Source of the DNA: Anniella stebbinsi | Lineage: Eukaryota; Chordata; Lepidosauria; Squamata; Anniellidae | Length of the DNA stretch: 64,000 nt | Direction of reading: 5' to 3' | Assembly (NCBI GenBank): GCA_029215795.1 | Contig: JARDYH010000004.1 | Coordinates: 218,606,017 to 218,670,016 of the forward strand | Part shown: in pieces, positions 35,858 to 46,349 of the stretch | Position numbering within the stretch: position 1 is the first letter of the stretch | Layout of the letters: every line of letters starts with the position of its first letter | Notes under the pieces: generated by a model | Databases searched by the model: none | The model's input: only the letters and a program-made list of their open reading frames with translations | Told to the model about the DNA's origin: nothing | Program-made: the position numbers and the translations under genes

Positions 35858-36065
35858 ACTGTTAATAAGCTTGCTATAAACCAGTTAAAATGAAGCACAG
35901 TGCTTAGACATAGGATGACTCTGGCTGCAATCCCGTGCAGTGTAGTTCCATTAAAGTAAGCGGAGCTAGTTTGGAATAAAATGCCTATGGATTGTGGACT
36001 TAGACTTTGATCATAACACACTCTTACACTGAAAATATCTTTGAAATGCACAACATACTTCCATG

Positions 36066-36454
36066 CAGTGGCACAGCTAGGAAATTTTAGACCCTGGACT
36101 TAATGGTTAATGGGGCTCCCCTTTAGATGGCTATGTGTATGATTTCAGTTGTGAAGCACACAATTGACATTTCTCTTTTCCACCCCCTGCCCCACAATCA
36201 CTATTTTATGCTTTAAAACTGCTTCTTCAACATTCTTGATATGTTAGCACAACAGAACTGTTTGCCAACCCTGATTAAGCATCATCATCATCATCTGAGG
36301 TTGTTCTATTTTAAATCATAGTGCCATCATAACTGCAGAAATAAAATGCAGTTTGCTTCGGCAGGTGCCATTCTCTGGGTGGTCATTTGCCCACCCCACC
36401 CTTGACTCCAACGTTCAGCCTTGACTCCAAGGTTCAGCCCTAGCTGCACCACTG
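36066..36454. mobile_element. hAT-like non-autonomous element, CAGTGGCACAGCTAGG ends
   Basis: The left end CAGTGGCACAGCTAGG and the right end CCTAGCTGCACCACTG are mirror images with few changes. The flanks carry a perfect 8-bp duplication CTTCCATG (36058-36065 and 36455-36462), diagnostic of hAT-type insertion. It is 389 bp long and has no coding frame. Confidence 0.93.
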
Positions 36455-37090
36455 CTTCCATGTATGGTATCTAGGATTGAGATGTCAGGCTGTGAACCTA
36501 AAGACAATGGGCACAACCCAGCAAAAGTCAGCCGTGGCTATGTTCCAATGGAATGGGGGTTACTTGTTTGTGACCAATTTAAATCCCATTCATTTCAATG
36601 GGAGTTTGCCAGATTGCAAAACTCAATGTGTACCACTGACGTGGACGTCCCACTAAAGTACTCTTCGGTGTACAATTTCAGCCACAATGCTAGAGGCCAG
36701 GAGTGCATATTAAGCTAAAGAGGACTGTACAACTAAGATTTAGTAGAAGATACCCAGATGGCTCAAGAAAGCAAGCAGAAAATTCCTGAGAGTATATTTG
36801 ACACCTGTGCATTAGAAATTCATGAAAGGCAATGAGAAAACTACACCATTGGGAACAGCAGTAGTTATAGTGTGTGTCTGTGTCTCTGTGTGTAAGCGCA
36901 CAAAACATTCTCTGCCATGGAAAATGGCATATGCTCCTGCCCAAGCAAATATTGTTATTCAGCAAACCCAAACCACCATGTCTGTACTCTTTTAATGACA
37001 TTAGTTAAGCTCTCCAGGACTGACAAAATTGGTGAAAGCTAAGTAGCAACTTTGTTTGCAATAGCCTAAATCGGAAACCAACTAGTCAAT

Positions 37091-37318
37091 GGCTGAATTC
37101 GGACAACACGATAGTCAATGGTGGGGTAATAATCAACTTTACAGTTGTTCATCTAGGGGGTACTCCCCACACAACATGGTAATACATAATCAACTGTAGT
37201 GTGGATTAGGATCAGCTCCAAGTTGACTATGGCAGCATTCGGACAACACGATAGTCAATACAACTGATGATTGTTCCCCCCCCCTCCCAGTTGCTTATTG
37301 TGTTGTCCGAATTCAGCC
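37091..37318. mobile_element. Family-C foldback element, copy 2 in intron 1
   Basis: The ends are GGCTGAATTCGGACAACACG and TGTTGTCCGAATTCAGCC, flanked by AAT on both sides. It is very similar to the copy 1.2 kb away at 35632-35857, in the same orientation. Confidence 0.92.
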
Positions 37319-37431
37319 AATGAGTCATACTTCATGTTGATGGATGATACTTCTGGTTGGATAATGGCTATGATAGTCCACAACCCACTGAAAACTCCTA
37401 TTAATTTCCATAACCACTAAAATCACTCTAA

Positions 37432-37525
37432 TATTGCAATCCTAAACATGCTTACTAGGGAGTAAGTCCTATTGAATACAGTGGGGCTCACCTCTGAGTA
37501 AATGTGTGTTGGATCAACCTGCAAG
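37432..37525. repeat. Short interspersed repeat (GCAATCCTAAACATGCTTAC)
   Basis: It contains GGGAGTAAGTCCTATTGAAT and TGGGGCTCACCTCTGAGTAA, blocks shared with 58982-59075. Confidence 0.6.
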
Positions 37526-38297
37526 TAATGCAGCATCAAATCCAGTACTAACTCTGAACAGAACAAATTAATATATAATTTCCCATTTCTCCTAACTAGG
37601 TGGAATGATAGAAATAGAAAGGCATCTCACATTCCTAGGAAGGCGTGGGTAGATTTACAGGGAAAGTAAGGACAATCTAGCCCCGAATTTCTGTTCGTCA
37701 CTTCACTTCAATATTCAACCTTCCAGGAATGAAATGGTTTAGTTTTAGCATTAAGTTGTAACTGTGGATGCAGGAAAAGAACAGGACTAAAAGAACACTA
37801 AACATTATGTAACAGCAGTCTAGAACCTCAGTGTTAAGTAGATAGCTAGGGATTCTTGAGAGGTTAACTCCTTTGCAGGAAGAATGGCTAAGGAATACTT
37901 TCTCTCTGTTTAAAGATTCCCCAGTTCTGAAATATAGTATTGGGGGGGGGGGTGCTATCACTGGTTTATTTACAATATAGCTAAATTATGCTATACAGCA
38001 GACATTGTCTAAGCTTCAGCTACGTCAAACATTTAATTATTCCAAATAGGATTATATTTTATTGGTTTACTAATGACATGCTGAAAATTACTTACTAATT
38101 GGCTTTTTTAACAGTACCCTTATAGCCATTTCTTCAGTTACACATGCAGAGATATAGATATAACTAAGATGCAGGCACAAAAGCCAGAAATAAATTGGTA
38201 TAAGAGTACATAGTATTGTAGATTCTCTTCCTCTTGGTATCACCATAATTAGACTGCAATAACTGTTGACGTTGTCTTTCACAGATGCAGTATTTTG

Positions 38298-38371
38298 GGT
38301 TGTATCCAGTGCTAGTCCTACCTAGGGTAGCACCCATTATACTTAAGTTAGATGAGCATTGGATTCAACCC
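38298..38371. repeat. Small palindrome GGGTTGTATCCAGTGCTA / GCATTGGATTCAACCC
   Basis: The two ends pair over about 17 bp around a core of about 40 bp. A similar design with GGTTGGATCCAGACATAG and CCTGGATCCAATCC is at 52000-52131. Confidence 0.7.
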
Positions 38372-38399
38372 AGTCTTCAAGGTTAAGTTTTCTACACTT

Positions 38400-40250
38400 G
38401 TTAGTTTAGAAAAGAGGTTTATAAAATTCTGAGCCATAGAGAAAGAATAAACATGAAGGAACTATTTTCACAGGGTTCCCAATAGAATGGATTGGCAATG
38501 GGTTCAGAAGAAATATAAGGATGTATTTCACCATGTATAAACAAATGCAGTGATGTTAGGTCTGTTAATGGCATTAGCCATAGTGGAGGAGCCTCCATTT
38601 TCAGAAACAGTATACTTCTGACTACCAGATACTAAAGTCAAAGCACAGGAGACGGCTATCTCTGTCAATGACATTTCTGCTAGGCACCTGGCTGGTTAAC
38701 TGTGGGTCATGATTAGATTGTTGGGGTAGCCAGCATCATTGACTCAGGGTTGCAGCCTTGCATTCTGATCCTAAACAGACTAGGCATAAGTCCTACTTAA
38801 ATAATGAAATGACACTTGCTCCAACTGAAAAGCCATTATGATGGTGGGGGGTGGGGGGGATCCCACTGGAATCAATGTATTGACATCAATGGGCATGCAT
38901 TATCCTAAAAAAAACCTCCCCCTTAGTCATGGACCAACAAGTTCATTTATAGCAGCCTAGGATCATAGTCCTGAACACAATATTTGGAAAGAATTGGCAC
39001 CACGATCAATTAAAGTTAATTCCAATAATTGGAAATCATCCAGAGAAAGTAAGTTGAGCCTATTCCCCATTTAAATCAATTCGATTTATTCTGCCAATCT
39101 TAAATATCTTTTCTAGGGAATTCCATATAACCTATTTATAAGTGATCATGTGCAGGCTACAAAGTATACAACTAAACACTTAGGTCAAACAGATTTCAGT
39201 GGGCCTAAAATGTAGCTAATTTTCTCTGGTTTCTGTCCATTGGATTTAGGATTGGGGTGTCATTCAAACATCAGCCATCCATGTCATTTTGTCAGTGGAT
39301 TCAGGCTATATTTATATTGCGGATTTCAGGTTTGTGCCCAGGAATAGACTTTCCGAGGTTTGAGCATGTAGCAACTTTTGGAAAATCTCTCTGCAGTGGT
39401 TTGAGACAAGTGCAAGCTGTGGTCTTGGTCCAGCTGTCAAATCATTCACCAAATCCCTATAGAGTTCACTGGAGCAGAAGCAAGACAGATCCCCATTTCC
39501 TGATGTCTCAATGAACTTTTATCCTTCATTGGACGTTATCATGTATGATTTTGGCTTTTACCTACAAAAGAGCTTTTAGAAAGCAAGTTCTATTAGCAGC
39601 AGGGGAATGTCTAGTAAGTAATAATTTCTTTCAGATCAATTTTGCACTGGAAAAATAGCTTGAATACTATGAAGAAGCATTCAGATACCGGTGAAAATCC
39701 AGATTTTAGAATTAAAGCTCATAGCTATCATTTGCTTTCCATAAGGAAACACGTTCAAAGTTACTCCACGGAGCATGATTATTAGCTTCTAGTCAGGTCA
39801 CAGGAGAGATTGCCTTGGAGATCTCAAAAAAGAGTGAGAAGGAAACCTCAAACTATCTGTGTAAACAAATACTGTGTTTACACATGGAACTCCTCCACTT
39901 TTTGCTCTTGGTCATTCCCTGTGCAGGAACACAGCTTTGATTCCCAAAGCCCACACAAGGGTAGGCTTGCTGCAAATTCTTTTTAATATATATTGATTTC
40001 TCATGCAGCAGGCGTGGGTCACCAACTTCACCACAACTCCAAAAAAAGGGTGGTGAGAGACTGTTCGATTACTTGGAAGAGCGATAAGCACGTGAAAGAG
40101 GGAGGAGTGTGCCTCTTTACCACCCACCACCCACAAAACAGTGTTCCTTAAGTATTCCCAAACATATACGCCTGCTTTGAATGTGACGCTGAGTGGGCAA
40201 GAACAACTTGCCCATGTTGTGCTGTCTATCCACCTCCATCATCTTGTACA
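38400..40250. other. Intron 1 stretch, no gene or clear transposon seen
   Basis: The sequence is mostly unique-looking with one small G-rich patch near 38845. It leads into the CpG-richer sequence before exon 1. Confidence 0.5.
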
Positions 40251-40611
40251 AATTGAGTAGGAGTAGATGCTCTTATGATTCTACATGCGCAGTGTTAGCA
40301 CAGCAGTACAGCACCCGCGCTGTGGATCCCTGGTATGCCAACACTGCTCGCGCAGGCAAGGCGACTTTCACATAAGCAAGACGCCGGGGCGAGTGCTATG
40401 CTGCACAGGCGAGTTCCTTTTTCACCTCCCCTGGTGTCACCACTTGCCCGTGACTTTCAGCTGGTTCCTGGAGCGCAGTGTGCCAAACAACACTAGCCCT
40501 TTACCCGTATGTGACGTGAGGACCTGTCGTGCTGCATTGCACGAGTTCCCCCCGGTTCACACCGAACACACACGCAAACTCTAGGTGCACGCCTGGGCCT
40601 TTTGCATAGAA

Positions 40612-40612
<1 letters not shown>

Positions 40613-40641
<29 letters not shown>
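40613..40641. repeat. (GT)n microsatellite at the edge of the CpG island, intron 1
   Basis: About 14 GT units lie roughly 115 bp inside intron 1 from the exon 1 donor. Confidence 0.95.
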
Positions 40642-40644
<3 letters not shown>

Positions 40645-40756
40645 TCGCTTTGCTGGCGCGCGCCGGCTCCTTCACCCGCGCATTTCTCCGTTTGCGCCTA
40701 CCAGGCGAACTGCGCTCGCGCGCGCTCTGGTCCCGCCTGGCGTCGACGCCGCTCAC

Positions 40757-41105
40757 CTGCCGGCAGCGCTCGGAAGCTCCGCACAGTGTTGCCCTCCCGG
40801 AGGTGAAGCAGCTGGGGAGCGCCGGGCGCCGAATCCTCCGGCTGGCCGCTGGACCCGCTGTACCTGTCGTAGAGCCGGAGCATGTGTTCAGACACCTTGT
40901 CCCCGGGGGAGACGAGCGGGGCGTGCTCCTCGGCCGCCGCTGCCGCCCGGCTTCTGTCACCGCCGGCTCTCCCTCCTCCGGCCCCGACGGTTCTTTTCTC
41001 TAGGCCGTCCGGGCGCTCCCGCACCGGCTCTCCGGGCGCCGCCGCCACCACCAGGCTCCAGCCGAGCCAGCAGCTGAGGAGCAGCGCGCGGGGAGAGCCC
41101 GCCAT
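40757..41105 (-). CDS. BMP3: BMP3 exon 1 coding part: signal peptide and start of prodomain
   Basis: This exon holds the start codon (41105-41103) and 116 codons plus the first base of a split codon. The protein opens with a hydrophobic signal peptide (about residues 1-23, with [13 protein letters not shown]), as expected for a secreted TGF-beta-family precursor. A Gly/Ala/Arg-rich low-complexity stretch follows (about 41-60, including five alanines). Next is the conserved prodomain start [14 protein letters not shown] (70-83) and then [11 protein letters not shown] (103-113), both typical of BMP3. The donor reads GCAG|GTGAGC with GT at 40756-40755. The phase-1 junction joins exon 2 to give a split Gly codon. 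The start was chosen because the signal peptide follows directly; the frame stays open far upstream but that part is CpG-island sequence without a signal peptide. The Ala/Gly-rich segment is the least conserved part of the protein. Confidence 0.93.
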
Positions 41106-41500
41106 TCCGCCCGCTCGCCTCCCGGAGCCAGAGGGCTCTCCTTCAGCCTCCCGCGGCACTTCCTCCTCTGAGGGGAGACTCCTCGCGCTTCGTCCACGCG
41201 CCCCCGGCGAAGAGCGCGAGACAAGCAAAACGAAAACAAGGCGCGAGCGGGAAAGACCCCGCAGCAGGTGGGTGTGCGCGCACAAAATATAACAATAATA
41301 ATAATAATAACAACCCCTCAGTACCGCTGGGGAGGGGGGGGGGGGAAAGGGCTCGCGCTTTCCAGTCGTGGCCCGAGGAGGAGAGTTCTCCGGCGGCGCG
41401 CGCGGGGTGCCTGCGGTTATTGCGGCGCGAGGGCAACGGGCTGGCGCAAACGCGAGCGCCGGCTTCGCACGCACCAGGCGGGCGGGCAGGCGCGCGTGTA

Positions 41501-41526
<26 letters not shown>
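41501..41526. repeat. CGG trinucleotide repeat in the BMP3 promoter or 5' UTR
   Basis: About 8-9 uninterrupted GGC/CGG units are followed by CAGCAG. The tract sits about 400 bp upstream of the BMP3 start codon inside the CpG island. Such tracts are length-polymorphic in other vertebrate 5' UTRs. Confidence 0.9.
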
Positions 41527-41531
<5 letters not shown>

Positions 41532-42551
41532 GCTCTCTCAGGTTCCTTCGCTCCAGCCTTGAGTGAGGCAGGCGCAGCCCTGGGCTGAGTTTTGTACGGC
41601 GCGTGTGCAGCAGACCCAGCGCTGGGTAATCAGCAGCCAATCGCGCCGCCTTCTCTCTTTTTAGCCAAGCCGGCTGCGAGAGAGAGAGAAAGTAAAGGGG
41701 TGGGGGTGGGGATGACACCACCCAAAAGAAACGCACACGCACACGCACACACGCCCGTGGCTGCCAAGAAGTCGGTCACTCCCCTGGATGGTGTCCCTTG
41801 CCCCTCCGGGCGGTAGCAACAGGAGAGGAGAGGATGCGGGTAGGGAGGAGGAGGGGTAGGTTTTCTATTCTGCCCACCTGGTTAACTGTCTAGGGAAACG
41901 CACACGCACAGGCACCCAAGGAAATACGAAACGTGACATTGAATCATCTTTATTGCTTCCAATATGTTGCAGTTATGGGACTTTTGTGAGCTGTGTCTAG
42001 CTGAAAATTAATCCTTTCGCCTTACTTTTCTCCTTTTTTAAAAAAAACTCTGGGATAGTTTAGAGACTTTTCTGTACTTGCATGGACATTCCCTTTGCAT
42101 CCCTCCACCTATCCCCAGCCTCTTCCCAGGTTATTCTGCAGGCAACTTTTGCAAAGGGCACTAAGGGGAGCCTTAGAATCAGCAGGTATCATTTTTGGGT
42201 GATGTTTCTGAAGACAAAGATAGCAACTTTGAAATCAAACCTATATTGACATTTGCATTCTGTTTTGTTTTTCATTTGACTTGCAAGACATTTTAGAAGT
42301 TGGGCACTTGTGAAAAATTCTCTTTATTGGTTGCTAGCATAAATGGCTTGTTCTCCTAGTTTTATATAGCAGGTCCAAGTGTTCAAAATTAGCCCAGTAC
42401 TCTTCACAATAGTCCTGGAAGGTAGGACAGAATTTTCCAGACATTACAGGTAGGCACGAGGTGCAGAAGCTGAGAATATCGCAGCTTGAGAAAGACTAGA
42501 TAGCCAACTCATGGCTAATGTAGGATTGAACTGACAAGCTGCCAGGGGCTT

Positions 42552-42640
42552 GTTTATTTATTTATTTATTTATTACATTTATATACCGCCCCATAGCCGA
42601 TGCTCTCTGCGCTGTTTACGAAAATTAAAAGACTGAACAT
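42552..42640 (-). mobile_element. LINE 3' tail, minus strand, with (TTTA)n
   Basis: The (TTTA)n tract (42552-42575) is followed by TATACCGCCCCATAGCCGAT and GCTCTCTGCGCTGTTTAC. Confidence 0.8.
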
Positions 42641-42943
42641 TAAAAAGTTGCAGTCTTAGTCACTGTGCTATATGAAGAATGTGTTAAAATGAAGAAAATT
42701 GGATTTGCCAGTGACCAAACTAAGCAAAACTTCTTACAAAGTTGGGTTGTTGTTTTTTCATGCCAATGCTGCACACAACTGAGTGGCTGGCTGGCTGTTG
42801 TTTTAGGGTGTACTTGCATGGGAGCTCAGTCAGGTGACTTTAGAAAACAAACATAACCTGTGCCACTCCCCTTTCTTGGTCATGCTTTAATTTCCTCTAC
42901 TTTACAACATCTGGCAGAACTAGAAAAGGTGTTTCTGACTCAA

Positions 42944-43576
42944 AGCTCCATCACACCAGCGATTTTGTGTACTCTCGCCATGCCTGGTGTGCAGATTTGC
43001 TGATGTACTCACAGGACGCCGTGCCTGTCTGGCTGACACCCCGCCTCTTCCCCAGCCTTTCCTAGAATGCTAAAAGTCTGGATTATTTTCCCAAAGCACA
43101 TTTAATGCACCCTAAGTCTCTGTGTAGTTTTAAAGGAACTGGGGGCTTGAATGGATTGCATCAGGTTCTGGCAGGGAAAAGCGATCTCTCCCAGCAGCCG
43201 GCTCCAAGCCTCAGTATAAAACCCAAACTTTGCATCCCAGGCTCGAAAGTGTGTTTTTTAAAAAATCATACAATGCCTGAATCTCCGCAGAGACAGGATT
43301 GTACTCCCTCGATGCCCCCAAAGAGCCAGACTAAAGGGTTGTTCCATTTTTGCCTGGCAGAAAGGCAGTCTGGTTGAAGCACTCATCAGACAGGACCTGA
43401 CTGGAGAGAGGAAAAGAAGCGGAGGGTGGAGCGGAAGAGCAAATGAGGGAAGGAGCGAAAGAGCAGCTATTCAGGTGAAAGGGATCATAAGCTTGATGAG
43501 CTTTTGCCTCGGAGGTAAAAAAAAAAACCAGGAGGCAAACCGGGGGGGGGGGGGGGAAATTAGGTGTGATGGAGGT
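42944..43576. mobile_element. 633-bp interspersed element with CTCCATCACACC ends, copy 2
   Basis: It matches 22478-23108 along its whole length in the same orientation. The flanks CTGACTCAA and CTCACTCAA suggest a 9-bp (or 8-bp) target duplication with one mismatch. It contains a run of 14-16 G near 43543. Confidence 0.87.
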
Positions 43577-44044
43577 CTCACTCAAAACTGCAACCCATAA
43601 GCCACTTACTCCAGAAGTGCAGTGCTGAAACATTCTTATTTTCTAAAATACACCACCCATCCCAAATAACAGAGTATTGGAATCTACTCACTGAGCATGT
43701 CATAATGTCCCCTTTCAACTAAGCACCAGAAATAATAGCATACCTCAACAGAAATGGAGTCCTGGTCAGCTGGAACGCTTAATTCACACGTCTGGAAAAG
43801 AGCAAGAACACAATCAATTAGTGAAACCAGAGATTAAACAGAAAGAGAGAACTCACTTTCCCTACGTTTTATTGAAGTGCCTGTCTGACCCTGAATAACT
43901 GGTAAGGAACAAAATGTGAAAGCTTCATTTCAACGCCCTTCCTGGTGTCACTTGCTTCAGTATTTTGATTATTTATTGATTTATTATATATTAAGCTTAC
44001 GGCTTCAGATAAAATGGCCCTGCTTCTACAGAGCCATACTTCTA

Positions 44045-44279
44045 GAGCCCATCTACACACGCAGGATAAAACACTTTGAAAACGTTTTGAAAACTGTACA
44101 TGGAGTGCGTCCTGGGCCCCCGACAGTTCTCAGAATGGTTACAAACCGTTTTGAACCGTTTTAAAGCAGTAGTGTAGATAGGCTGACAGTTTTGAGAACC
44201 GTTGGGGCCCAGGACACACTCCATATACAGTTTTCAAAACGTTTTCAAAGTGTTTTGTGCTGCATGCGTAGATAGGCTC
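44045..44279. mobile_element. Family-B foldback element, copy 2
   Basis: The ends are GAGCCCATCTACACAC and GCGTAGATAGGCTC, flanked by CTA on both sides (3-bp duplication). The arms match those of 6675-6899. Confidence 0.92.
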
Positions 44280-44949
44280 CTAGTTCTGCGTTCCCTTCCC
44301 CCAACAATTGGATGCTCATTTATGTGGAGGAGCCTTCTATACCACATGGAAACCCTCTTTTGAAGGGGAGTTTTAAAAGCAGATTGGGATGTGGCATAAA
44401 ATCTCACCACTGAAATGATAAAGTAAGCAAAAATAAAATACTGTGTCAAGTTCTAGAGCAGAGCTGAAGCTGATTGGGCGCTTCCCAATCATTCAGTATA
44501 GCAGAATTGACAAAATTTGCATAGTGATCCTATAAAAACCCACTCCAGTTATCCCTGGTCTATCCTATGCTATCCACAGGATAGCTATTTTTCCTACTTT
44601 ACAAAACTGAGTTCTTTATTTGAGGAGCTGTCCAGTCCAAGCCTGGTTTAAATGTAAAGAACCCATAAATTGGGAGAGCAGCAGGGACCTTGAAGTGGCC
44701 ATCAAGAATTAGTATCTAGACAGCAGGCACACCAGTCACCTTGTCCCACTTCCCTCTATTACAATGAGATATGTTTCTATTTAAATTATAGTCATTACTT
44801 CTAAATATAAATATGCATGTAAATCAGTATATGCAGATTTTATGCAAATTTATATCCTGCCTTGTCTTCTTTTTTGGCTTTGTGTAAGTGGCTATCTTAG
44901 CTGTCCTACATATGAATGGCCTCTCAATTTGTAAATAGTAAGACTCAAA

Positions 44950-45433
44950 TGAAAGCAGTAGAGGCTGGTAACCCCAATGACAGTGGGGTGGTGTCACTGT
45001 CAGCTCCTCCCATATGTATCTGTCTGGACCCTAAGATCATATTCAGGGGTTCATCTCTGTGAGCCCCTGCCAAAGGAAGTGAGGCAGGTGGCTTCCAGGA
45101 GGAGGGCCTTCTCTGCTGTGGCACCCCAGCTATGGAATGAGCTCCCTAGAGAGGTTCGCCTGGCACCTACATTATACTCCTTTTGACGCCAGGTAAAAAT
45201 CTTATTTTCACAATATTTTCACAATTTATTATCATAATCTTTTAACTCCGCTGTTTTAAATCTGTATTTGAAATCTGCATTGCTGCCTGGTTTTTTTTTA
45301 CTCTGGTAGTATTTTTATATTGTATTTTTATATCATGTTTTTATACTGTTTTGTTGATGGTTTTAATTTTTGTGAACCGCCCAGAGAGCTTCGGCTATTG
45401 GGCAGTATATAAATATAATAAATAAATAAATAA
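44950..45433 (+). mobile_element. L2-type LINE 3' end with reverse transcriptase C-terminus
   Basis: The 44977-45186 frame contains RRRAFSAVAPQLWNELPREV, the well-known C-terminal motif of L2/CR1-group reverse transcriptases (FSVAAPRLWNSLP type). After a stop comes a T-rich 3' UTR and the tail GTGAACCGCCCAGAGAGCTT with (AAAT)n ending. The element is 5'-truncated, so it is a dead insertion. It identifies the tails at 10920, 12515, 24500, 42575 and 56240 as members of the same LINE group. Confidence 0.85.
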
Positions 45434-45984
45434 CTCTAAAGTTCTGACTGGTTCTGATTGAAAACTTGGATAGCTCCTTTAGAGTTCTGACTGAAACTTG
45501 GAGCAGATTCCTCACCCTGCTGACATCAGAGCCACCAACCTCCACTGGATGCAAGTATGTAGAAGAGAGAATGCAGGGTGGGTGGATGATCCGCTGGGCT
45601 AAAAGGCCTAGTGAAGCTATCTCCACACCTTTCACCCTGGCCAGCATAAACCAAAAGGGCTTCAGAAGTGGCAGAAAATCAGCTACTTCATCCCACCTGC
45701 TTGCTTAAGATTGCACTGGAACTATTCCTTATGATTACCTGAACCAAAAACATGTTTACTTTAATAAGTACTATTAAGGTACAATCCTCTTTTTATGTCA
45801 GACTGCTCCGAGGTCGGAACACTCCAACCTTTCCAAAGCCTTCCTAGTTCTTTGTGTTTTCCCCCCTTCTTCTTCTTAACCTTTTCCCTCCCATTGCAAG
45901 CATTTAGACCAGCTCCAGGGCTGGTGTAAAAGATTTCCTGTATTGGGGGGTTGGGAGAGCTTTGGATCCTTTGCATTATCATCT

Positions 45985-46340
45985 GAGGCCCGTCTACTGG
46001 TACTGCCGCTACAGGAGGCAAGATGAGCGGCTATGAGATCGAGGGCATTTTCAGTGGTGGCACCCCATTTATGGAATGTTCTCACCTCTCACCCTGGCCA
46101 GCATAAGGCTTGTCTGGCACCTACATTATGTTCTTTGTGGAGCCAAGTGATTACTTATTTATTCTCTTGGGCACTTTAAGAACGGTTTTAAATGCTTTTT
46201 AATAATTCCATTGTTGGTTTTATTCTGCGCTGGTTTTATTTTCTGTTTTAATGTTTGTACTGTACATTTTTAATGTATTGTACACTGACCAGAGAACATT
46301 GCTTATTGGGCAGTTTAAAAGTGCAATAAATAAATAATTC
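45985..46340 (+). mobile_element. Diverged L2-type LINE 3' end
   Basis: It shows GTGGCACCCCATTTATGGAA (the APRLWN region), TTGTCTGGCACCTACATTAT, a T-rich UTR and a tail GGCAGTTTAAAAGTGCAATA with AAATAAATAA. It is older than the copy at 44950. Confidence 0.75.
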
Positions 46341-46349
46341 TAGAGCCTC

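Larger units (their letters stand above)
14320..40756 (-). other. BMP3 intron 1 (26.4 kb, phase 1)
   Basis: The intron runs from GTGAGC at exon 1 to TTCTCCTAG at exon 2. It contains three family-A elements, CR1 fragments, two family-C elements, hAT-like elements and a 2.3-kb composite transposon. No alternative exon was recognised. Confidence 0.9.
40640..41660 (-). promoter_or_regulatory. CpG island covering BMP3 exon 1 and putative promoter
   Basis: The base composition changes sharply to GC-rich with very frequent CpG, against an AT-rich and CpG-poor background on both sides. The island spans exon 1, the 5' UTR and the putative promoter. GC boxes are visible (CCGCCC at 41107-41112; GGCGGGCGGG near 41477) and a CCAAT pentamer lies at 41637-41641. 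No TATA box is evident, which fits a CpG-island promoter. Long open frames on both strands here are composition artefacts. The transcription start cannot be placed from sequence alone. A 12-base G run (41334-41345) and an AAT/AAC stretch (about 41289-41312) would fall in the 5' UTR or proximal promoter. Confidence 0.8.

Noticed and set aside
36066..36454. Endogenous retrovirus LTR
   Set aside because: Mirrored CAGTGGC ends with an 8-bp duplication fit a hAT-type element; there is no TG...CA LTR layout, primer binding site or polypurine tract.
40582..41748. Several long open frames on both strands around the CpG island
   Set aside because: High GC lowers stop frequency. Only the minus-strand frame from 41105 has a signal peptide, conserved BMP3 motifs and a proper donor.
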